From the NCBI GenBank assembly GCA_963575745.1, contig CAUYUJ010020281.1:363960-427959 (forward strand): a DNA stretch of 64,000 nucleotides, written 5' to 3'. Below, one piece after another: positions 54,576-61,288 of the stretch; positions within the stretch are counted from its first letter, which is position 1; each line of letters begins with the position of its first letter. Made by a program: the position numbers and the translations under genes. Source of the DNA: Prorocentrum cordatum (taxonomy: Eukaryota > Sar > Dinophyceae > Prorocentrales > Prorocentraceae). The notes below the pieces were generated by a model that worked only from the letters and a program-made list of their open reading frames with translations, was not told where the DNA came from and searched no databases.

Positions 54576-55098
54576 GCGGGGGAACCCGCGAGGTAGAGAC
54601 GGCCAGGTTCTCAAATGCCATGAATGTGGTAGTTCCGATCATCTTGTGCGAGATTGTCCAGTGAAGGGAAATGGAAAGGGCAGGTCGACCGAAGTCCATT
54701 TTGGCTCAAGTGAACCATCCATTGAGTATCTGAGCCTCCAGGACTTTGAGGCTATGGAGCAGATATGTTTCACTTGGGTTGTTGGCATGGACAACGTCGA
54801 CGAGCTCGAAGCGTATGGTCATGGATTGTACGCGTGCTACCTCGAGTACGTCCGCCGGTTCGTTATGGGCAGTAACGAGCTTACTCCCGTGGAACACGGT
54901 ACGCTGGGAAACCAGCCTCTTTTCTTTCTACGACTGGATGTTCAGGAACCCAGGCAACATCATGGCCTACGAGAGCGACGACGAGGACACCACTATAGAG
55001 GCTTCGCCTTCCGAGGTTTAACGGAACCTCGAACCTCCGCCCGAAATCCCGCCTGGAAACAGGCCGTCTTTGATGGGGGAATATCCCCAGACCGCTGA
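54493..55098 (+). CDS. Nucleocapsid-like segment with CCHC zinc knuckle, +1 frame relative to Gag
   Basis: Frame from ATG 54493, overlapping the Gag frame by 83 bases. Basic residues EKGKGRRGNPRGRDG are followed by C42-x2-C45-x4-H50-x4-C55 (CHECGSSDHLVRDC), a retroviral-type zinc knuckle for RNA binding. Downstream the readable protein (DELEAYGHGLYACYLEYVRR and GSNELTPVEHG) ends near 54945; the rest of this frame to TGA 55096 is not protein-like, and the acidic continuation YESDDEDTTIEASPSEV is in the next frame. The boundary with Gag is at TAG 54573, directly followed by a GNRA hairpin. Either programmed frameshifting or a decayed single ORF could explain this. 54689-54710 is an SL relic. 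Confidence 0.65.
   Translation: MNNMMRYSLGGKAVVKAVERPQEKGKGRRGNPRGRDGQVLKCHECGSSDHLVRDCPVKGNGKGRSTEVHFGSSEPSIEYLSLQDFEAMEQICFTWVVGMDNVDELEAYGHGLYACYLEYVRRFVMGSNELTPVEHGTLGNQPLFFLRLDVQEPRQHHGLRERRRGHHYRGFAFRGLTEPRTSARNPAWKQAVFDGGISPDR
54689..54710 (+). other. DinoSL relic embedded in retroelement coding sequence
   Basis: CCGAAG, one extra T, then the exact 15-nt core CCATTTTGGCTCAAG (54696-54710). The match to the spliced leader has one substitution and one inserted base. A chance match to 15 bases in this window is of order 1 in 10,000. It lies inside an open frame, translated VHFGSSE, so the element has incorporated a leader from a trans-spliced transcript. Confidence 0.9.
55012..55031. repeat. 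7-bp hairpin with a stop codon in its loop
   Basis: CGAGGTT (55012-55018), loop TAACGG, AACCTCG (55025-55031). The TAA at 55019-55021 interrupts the linker frame of the retroelement; sequence on both sides is coding-like in the same frame. It is a different form from the GNRA palindromes but sits among them. Confidence 0.85.
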
Positions 55099-56365
55099 AG
55101 ACTTAATTGAAATGGGGTCTCAGGCATTTGTTCAGGCCTTCATTGCAGGCGAACCAGATACTCCGTTCATACCTCCTGGTTCGCTTGCTCCAGGCGAATA
55201 TGGACCACGTACCCTTTTGCAGACCCTCATGAGGATGCATGAGATACTTATTACTGGTTATCCTGAGAGTCAAGAACATATCGAAGCTGACATTATGACA
55301 GACCAGGATACTGATGCTTGCGGTAGCTCAGAGCTGTTGTTGGCAGCTCTGACTCTCATTGACAGCGTGCATCCTCAGGACGTGCAGAGACACTTGATAT
55401 ACTCCCGTGGTAGATGGCGTAATGCTCTAGACATGGCTATTGCTATGCGCGGTCATGATCTTCCCCCGCCAGGATGGGGTCTCCAGGCGGTGGGAATGAG
55501 GCCAAACCATACGGCCATGCGTAACATTGCTGGGCAGCCTGTGCTCGGCAACGAGCCTGAGCCGACAACGGTGCCTCCTACTCCGGGACAGCCGAGCGAC
55601 GCACAGACGCCGGCTATGCAGGGAAACCTGCCTGTACCAGATACGCCAATGGCCATCATCATCGGTAGTTCGACGTCAGAAGAAGTAGAAGGCGATGGTT
55701 GCGGGTTAGATGAGGATGACGTCACCATCCTCATGATGGACGTGAATGGTGAGGAAGAGGTTGACTTCGATCCTGATGAGTCTGAATCATCATCACCATC
55801 GGCACAAGCGCCAATTGCGCCGAGCTCCACCCAGCAGGGAGACCTGCCTCCATCGGACGATCCATCTGGGATCGCACAGGAGCCTCCTCAGGCACCTCCA
55901 CCGGGTGCCGCTCCTGCTGCTTCGGCAGCTTCCCATGCGCGCGTCAGAGAAGAGCCACATCCACAGGCTCGACTTCCTCGTGAGTGGAGGCAGGCTGGCC
56001 CAAAAGAACACGCTCTCAGGAGAGGTGGCCAGCTACTTCCGCACAACGACCCAAGACGCCGAAAAGGGGAACACTCGGCCTTCGGCAAGGGCAACCCTGC
56101 CTATAGGGACAGTGATGGCAAGGCCATCCGCGGAGGCTATCAGCTTGCAACAAATATCCGCCGCCCTGAAATTCAAGAAGCGCGGACTCAGTTGCGAGAT
56201 ATTATCGCGGCGCGCAAGCAGTATAGGCCTCACGCAGCATGCGGACCTTGTTCCCAGCCGTTCCAGAACCACAGGCCAGGATGCCCCGTTGGCAACAACG
56301 AAGGCCTGAGCCCCAACAGGGGCAAAACCCCTCATAAAGAGGGCCACCGCAACTTATCCCGATGA
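55073..56365 (+). CDS. Acidic/proline-rich linker ORF of the retroelement
   Basis: ATG 55073 to TGA 56363, 430 residues; the frame is also open upstream to a TAA at 55019, before which the acidic YESDDEDTTIEASPSEV reads on, so the real unit probably starts earlier. Visible parts: a helical N-terminal region (GSQAFVQAFIAGEPDTPFIP, then SSELLLAALTLIDSVHPQDV), an acidic centre (LDEDDVTILMMDVNGEEEVD), a Pro/Ala-rich linker, and a basic Arg-rich end with C-x2-C and C motifs (ACGPCSQPFQNHRPGCPVG). No known domain. The stop overlaps the next start as ATGA (56362-56365), which suggests coupled termination and reinitiation. Hairpins of the array encode VLGNEPE, MQGNLPV and QQGDLPP here. Confidence 0.6.
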   Translation: MGEYPQTAEDLIEMGSQAFVQAFIAGEPDTPFIPPGSLAPGEYGPRTLLQTLMRMHEILITGYPESQEHIEADIMTDQDTDACGSSELLLAALTLIDSVHPQDVQRHLIYSRGRWRNALDMAIAMRGHDLPPPGWGLQAVGMRPNHTAMRNIAGQPVLGNEPEPTTVPPTPGQPSDAQTPAMQGNLPVPDTPMAIIIGSSTSEEVEGDGCGLDEDDVTILMMDVNGEEEVDFDPDESESSSPSAQAPIAPSSTQQGDLPPSDDPSGIAQEPPQAPPPGAAPAASAASHARVREEPHPQARLPREWRQAGPKEHALRRGGQLLPHNDPRRRKGEHSAFGKGNPAYRDSDGKAIRGGYQLATNIRRPEIQEARTQLRDIIAARKQYRPHAACGPCSQPFQNHRPGCPVGNNEGLSPNRGKTPHKEGHRNLSR

Positions 56366-59300
56366 CACAGGAAGAGATTGCAGAAGTGAATCGTCGTCTC
56401 GGGATCTTGAGCCACTTGGATCCGAAAGAAGAAGAGAAGCCTACCCCTCTTCCAAGGGGGCTGGTAGCCATGACCCAGGAAGAGAAAGACGCGCTCTTTA
56501 GTCTTCCTGGTATGCGAGGAAACTCGCCTGCCGTCTCTAGCCAGTCCCAACAACCAGAACCGACAATCAAGGATGATATAAAGGCTCAACACGTGGCGGA
56601 GGACGAGGAGCGCATGCGGACAGCAGAAGACCGGACTCGCGAGGCAACTCGCAAGATGTTGGAGGATTCTAGTAAGATCTACATGAAGAGGGCTACGAGG
56701 CCCCCACTCCCACTAACTTCGAAGGCCAAGAGTGAACCCCCGACACCTAAGCCGTCCTCGGTGCCGAAACCGAAGACGAGCCCTCAGGACCCTGGGCCAG
56801 ACGTGCAGATGGAGGTGCCTCGAACTGAAACTCCGAGGCCGCCGATTGGCGCAACTCCTACACAAGCGTCTGTGCCCAAGCAGCAACCTCAGGACCCTAT
56901 GGAGGAACGAAGACGCCCGCCTAGTCGCAGCAGCTCAATTGCGAAAAAGGCGGCAGCTTTCGAGCGCAGTGGGTATGCACCTGCGCCAGCTTCGCCTGTG
57001 GCGGCTCGTTCCAGGAGGTCCGATGAAGGTGCTATGTCGAGGGGTACCTGGGTGCCGAAGATTAGGGGCAGCGCCAGTCGCGCATCTCCGCGGGGAAACC
57101 CGCCAGGCGCTGCCGCTGCAGCTTCCTCCTCTTCTGGAGCCGCAGCCTCTTCAGCAACAGAGGTTCCGATGCAGGGAAACCCGCCAGTGGTTCAGCTGCA
57201 CCACCCAGGTGACACGTCCTTCACTAGTGGGACTCCAAATGTGATCAGGGATAGACTTGCGCTTCGGAAGCTCCCACCGATACGCTCGGTGGATGAGACA
57301 TTCATGAAGGAATGCAGGAAAGCTGGAATCTCTCCCACATCCAATGATATTCTCAAACAGCTGAGCAAAGCTCTCAGCAGGATATGCAGACATGCGCCAG
57401 ACAAGCAACACAATCCTGTGTGGCGCTTGGAATCTTTCGACGATCATGATGGTTGGGTTAACCTAGTGGAACTCGTGGACCGTTATCCGTGGAACACAGG
57501 TCAATCAAGACACGCTGGGTATAATCCAAGATATGACGAGGCCAAGATCATCAACGAGCATCTATGTAGGCGCTCGGTTGACCAACTAGCAGCCATCATG
57601 ATGGCAGTTGTTCATGTCCGTGAACCAGACGGAGAAGAAAAACAGCGCCTACAGTTCAAGGCGTTGATGCGGGACTCCGGAGAGCCCGCTATCTTCGTCC
57701 GCGCCTCTCAGGGGCATTCATGGGAATTGAAAGCTCCATGGTCGCTGTACAGCTACATTGTGCTGTGCGACCAACCTGCCGGGAGACCGGCCCCATACCC
57801 TGATGTTGCTATGCATGGCACTCGATGGCACGCCTTCGAAGGGATTATGTGGCACGGCCTGTCTTGTAGATCTGAGCATAACACGAAGAAAAAGGGGACA
57901 GGCCGGTCGCACATTCACTTCGTGCCGACAGTTCGCCGCCGTGCCGTGAACAGTGGGTGGGACCCAGACTCAGACATCATCATCTTCGTAGATTGGCGTA
58001 AGGCCATACAAGATGGTATGAAGTTCTGTTGGTCCGATAACGGTGTCCTCTTGTCCGAGGGAGATAACGGTATCATTGAACCGTATTGCATCTCTCATGT
58101 AGAGGACCTGTCCACAGGAAGGCAATGGCGTAATCCAGAGTATCTGGGGAGCCGCCATGCGCGAGTCTCTGTCGCAACGATGTCTGCTCTTGACAGGTGG
58201 GCTGACGTTGGTACTTCCAGCGTTAAGTACCAGTGGTCCCGAGACCAAGGGGGCGTTGACCCCCCTATGGGTTACCTCCACAGGGGAGTTGGGGACCACT
58301 ACAGCCCTACCCAGCTGGGAAACCAGCCTGAGATCTATCGGATCTTCATGATTACCGAGAGTGAGGCCGGGAGCGCGGCTCCAAGCCGTGCCCCAAGCCA
58401 AGGGCCTAGTGCCGTGTCTTGGCAGGCCATCAGTACCTCGGACCTGGATCAGATCGCAGCCGCGCTGAACCCTGACCAGGTAGAACAGCTGGCGGACAGG
58501 TTATACCAGCAGGATCCCTGGGCCGCAGGCCAGGGAGCAATGTCCGCTATGGCTACGAGAAATCGTCAGGCCATGCAGGGAAACCTGCCTACAAGCGGAC
58601 CTGCTCGGTTTGAACCAATGCATGGAAGCCCTACTCAGAGCATGCACACTCCAAGGGGCATGACTCCATTGGGCACACCACCGGCACAATCCCCATTCGG
58701 GACACCTGTCCGCCCTGCCACAAACGGCACTCTCATGGAGAGGATAGCTGCGGCTAGGGCTGAACACAGCACAGCCCTCCTCAACATGATGCCGCCCGGC
58801 ACGCCAACGAGTCAGCAGGGAAACCTGCCTGGCACACCAAGCCACCACAGGGCGGGTGTACCTGACGACTATCGCTCAAGAGTGGCGGCCGCGGTGCAGC
58901 AGGTGCAGAGCCATAATCTGCCTCACCCAAGTGGGCAGAGGTGGAGGCCAGCCTGGTCCTGGGAGCCTGAGGGTCCCAACCCACGGGATCCTGCTCGGCA
59001 ACGAGCCTTTATCCCGGCGTTCAATGCCCATCCGAGCATGTCTCAGGGCCAGAGGCCACCACCAGCGCAGATGAACCCGCCATTATACCCTGATGGGTCA
59101 AGGGTTCCGAACAAATTTGTTCGTGAATTGGCGGATCAGATGCATAACCTCACTAATGTGCGCTGCAGTGACCATTCCATGTACCCGCACATGGCCTTCA
59201 TGCCTTCACCAACATCACCAGAGGTGGTTGTCCAGCCCACTGCCCATTCAATATCGTCTGGCAGTAGGGGCGTGCCTGACTACATCAGGCAGACGCACCA

Positions 59301-59619
59301 CACTCAGCAGGCATGCTTCAGGAGAAGGCAGGCGGTGCAAAGCGTACGGGATCAGTCACGTGCAGCTGCACTTGATGTGGTGAGGAACAGGGGCTCACCT
59401 TTGCGAGGAAACTCGCCCGCCGTGACTCCTACCACTTCCATGCCAAATGTCGAAGTGCAGGAGGTGCTGAATCCAACGGGGGCACCCCCATCAGCCTTCA
59501 TGCCCTCCGAGACGGTACAGAGGCGGGCGGGTATATCCCAGGGCAGCAGACGTAGAGGTCTTTACTGGGATGGAAGATACCTGTGCGGTATGCCTCGAAG
59601 AATTTCAGCCCAGGGATAG
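56362..59619 (+). CDS. 1085-aa ORF with RNA 2'-phosphotransferase (Tpt1/KptA-like) domain
   Basis: ATG 56362 to TAG 59617. Residues about 330-575 resemble Tpt1/KptA: the winged-helix start LSKALSRICRHAP (R343-H344 aligned with the catalytic Arg-His pair), GWVNLVELVDRYPW, the NAD-binding FVRASQGHSW (R447, H452), AMHGTRWHAFEGIMWHGLSC (483-502) and SHIHFVP (516-522), then DIIIFVDWRKAIQDGMKF and NGVLLSEGDNGIIEPYCI. Tpt1 removes splice-junction 2'-phosphates from RNA using NAD+; the role in a transposon is unknown. The N-terminal 300 residues are Pro/Ser/Lys-rich and disordered-looking; the C-terminal 450 are Gly/Pro/Gln-rich with repeated x-G-N-x-P pentapeptides that come from the DNA hairpins. 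No conserved domain is seen there. Confidence 0.75.
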   Translation: MTQEEIAEVNRRLGILSHLDPKEEEKPTPLPRGLVAMTQEEKDALFSLPGMRGNSPAVSSQSQQPEPTIKDDIKAQHVAEDEERMRTAEDRTREATRKMLEDSSKIYMKRATRPPLPLTSKAKSEPPTPKPSSVPKPKTSPQDPGPDVQMEVPRTETPRPPIGATPTQASVPKQQPQDPMEERRRPPSRSSSIAKKAAAFERSGYAPAPASPVAARSRRSDEGAMSRGTWVPKIRGSASRASPRGNPPGAAAAASSSSGAAASSATEVPMQGNPPVVQLHHPGDTSFTSGTPNVIRDRLALRKLPPIRSVDETFMKECRKAGISPTSNDILKQLSKALSRICRHAPDKQHNPVWRLESFDDHDGWVNLVELVDRYPWNTGQSRHAGYNPRYDEAKIINEHLCRRSVDQLAAIMMAVVHVREPDGEEKQRLQFKALMRDSGEPAIFVRASQGHSWELKAPWSLYSYIVLCDQPAGRPAPYPDVAMHGTRWHAFEGIMWHGLSCRSEHNTKKKGTGRSHIHFVPTVRRRAVNSGWDPDSDIIIFVDWRKAIQDGMKFCWSDNGVLLSEGDNGIIEPYCISHVEDLSTGRQWRNPEYLGSRHARVSVATMSALDRWADVGTSSVKYQWSRDQGGVDPPMGYLHRGVGDHYSPTQLGNQPEIYRIFMITESEAGSAAPSRAPSQGPSAVSWQAISTSDLDQIAAALNPDQVEQLADRLYQQDPWAAGQGAMSAMATRNRQAMQGNLPTSGPARFEPMHGSPTQSMHTPRGMTPLGTPPAQSPFGTPVRPATNGTLMERIAAARAEHSTALLNMMPPGTPTSQQGNLPGTPSHHRAGVPDDYRSRVAAAVQQVQSHNLPHPSGQRWRPAWSWEPEGPNPRDPARQRAFIPAFNAHPSMSQGQRPPPAQMNPPLYPDGSRVPNKFVRELADQMHNLTNVRCSDHSMYPHMAFMPSPTSPEVVVQPTAHSISSGSRGVPDYIRQTHHTQQACFRRRQAVQSVRDQSRAAALDVVRNRGSPLRGNSPAVTPTTSMPNVEVQEVLNPTGAPPSAFMPSETVQRRAGISQGSRRRGLYWDGRYLCGMPRRISAQG

Positions 59620-61288
59620 TGTTTACCGCCTGAGGTGCAATCACCTATTCCACGAGGGATGCTGGAATTCTAATGTGGTGGGCCACGTTGCAAATCAGCG
59701 TGAGGGAGATCCCCAGCAGCCACCATGTGCTATCTGTCGAGCACCTGGCATTATAGCATCATCCTTCCCATGGACCGGCTCCTTTAGTCAGACTCCTGAG
59801 CAGTCAGCGAGAGAGCTGCGGGAGCTGAGGAGCATGGTGGAGGAGATGACGTCTAGGATGCTAGCTATGCAGACAGCTCCGTCACAACAGCAGGGATACC
59901 TGCCTGAAGAGGTAAGGCCGCCTATGGAAACGGGATATTTTGATCAGCTTATCCCGATGACGGCGCCTCAGCAGGGAAACCTGCATGATACTCCTCAGAT
60001 GTCTCCCCAGAGTGGAGGCGAGGCTGAGATGTCACTGGACCCTGATCAGCTGCGTGAATTGCGTGTACGACATTTCCAGAATCAGATGGATAATACGCAC
60101 ACAACATTTATGCTGGATGCCAACAATCCTGAAACTGATAGTCCGTCGCTAGACTTATCAGAATCCTCAGTGGCGTCAGCAGCAACAGCAGCCAGGGCCG
60201 TCAATATCTCAGCGACGAACGAGGAGTTCGAGGAGTGGCTGCGGTACCGGGATCACATCACGAACGAGGGGCTGCAAGACATCGCCCTTCACTCGTACCT
60301 AACGTTGATAAGGCGCACGACCCGCGAGCAGTATATGAGCATACGTGATGAGTATGCCAACTGGCGGGAGGAGCGTGGCGATCACGCCCAGCACGTGTCG
60401 TACTTCCAGTACATCGACCTGGCACGCATGGCCGAGAACGAGTCGCATGCCAGTGTCATGCGGGGTAACCCGCCAGGGAGTACGACTGTGCCGCGGGGAA
60501 ACCCGCCTACCGACACAGCCGACACTTCAGAAACTGTGCACATCAAGCAGCCGAGTAAGACGTTCTTGGATGATGGTGGAAATTCCATACTCATCGACGT
60601 CGGTTCGAAGATCAACATCATGGGCGAGAACACGAGCCGTAAGTTCGTCCAGGCTGCCGAGGCACATGGCCGTACTTGTACGTTCGAGCCCCGCTCTCGT
60701 TTGAATATCAACGGAGTGGGAGAAGGGTCGGCCCCAGCGGATACCGTAGGCACATTCAGTATTGCCTGCGAGTACCAGGGGTCGGCCCAACTCGATTCAT
60801 ACAAGACGAACATTGTGTCAGGCTGTGGCAAGGACCTGCCAGCCATCCTAGGTCTCGATAGTATGCAGGACAAACGCACGATCATCGTGCTTGAACGAGG
60901 CCAGGAAAAGCTGATATTCCCTGGTAAGGGGCAGGTCAAAATGGAGCTCCCAGAAGGCTCCAAAATCATGCCGACGACAAAGTTGCCGTCAGGGCATCTG
61001 TCGATCAGGTGTGATTGTTTTGGAGCTGCGGGGCAACCCGCCTCGAGCTCAAGCAGCACGTCCTTCCAGACAGTGCTGACAGGCGAGCCGACCCCAGCGC
61101 AGGAGCGCAATCAATTGCAGGGAAACCTGCCCCAGGGGTTGATGGAGACGCTCGCCAAGGCCACCATGCGAGGCGACAACATCGACGATCTCGAGACGGT
61201 CGATTGTTTTGTTGCCAGGACACTGGCCCTGCACGGTGGTAGTGTACCCATGGGCGCTGTACAGTCCCGCCGTAAGATAGTGATGTGA
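59570..61288 (+). CDS. RING-H2 finger plus retropepsin-like protease ORF
   Basis: ATG 59570 overlaps the previous ORF by 50 bases; TGA at 61286, 572 residues. A RING-H2 finger starts at once: C5-x2-C8-x14-C23-x-H25-x2-H28-x2-C31-x21-C53-x2-C56, the C3H2C3 pattern of ubiquitin E3 ligases. A Gln/Pro/Ser-rich linker with an acidic helix follows, and then residues about 335-490 look like an aspartic protease: SILIDVGSKINIMGENT with D343-V-G-S346 at the catalytic position (usual D-T/S-G-A/S), and AILGLDSM near residue 425, which fits the retropepsin ILG-D element. The Val at the second position of the triad is unusual. The protease should mature the polyprotein; a RING in front could recruit host ubiquitination. 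After the stop the same frame stays open. Confidence 0.7.
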   Translation: MEDTCAVCLEEFQPRDSVYRLRCNHLFHEGCWNSNVVGHVANQREGDPQQPPCAICRAPGIIASSFPWTGSFSQTPEQSARELRELRSMVEEMTSRMLAMQTAPSQQQGYLPEEVRPPMETGYFDQLIPMTAPQQGNLHDTPQMSPQSGGEAEMSLDPDQLRELRVRHFQNQMDNTHTTFMLDANNPETDSPSLDLSESSVASAATAARAVNISATNEEFEEWLRYRDHITNEGLQDIALHSYLTLIRRTTREQYMSIRDEYANWREERGDHAQHVSYFQYIDLARMAENESHASVMRGNPPGSTTVPRGNPPTDTADTSETVHIKQPSKTFLDDGGNSILIDVGSKINIMGENTSRKFVQAAEAHGRTCTFEPRSRLNINGVGEGSAPADTVGTFSIACEYQGSAQLDSYKTNIVSGCGKDLPAILGLDSMQDKRTIIVLERGQEKLIFPGKGQVKMELPEGSKIMPTTKLPSGHLSIRCDCFGAAGQPASSSSSTSFQTVLTGEPTPAQERNQLQGNLPQGLMETLAKATMRGDNIDDLETVDCFVARTLALHGGSVPMGAVQSRRKIVM

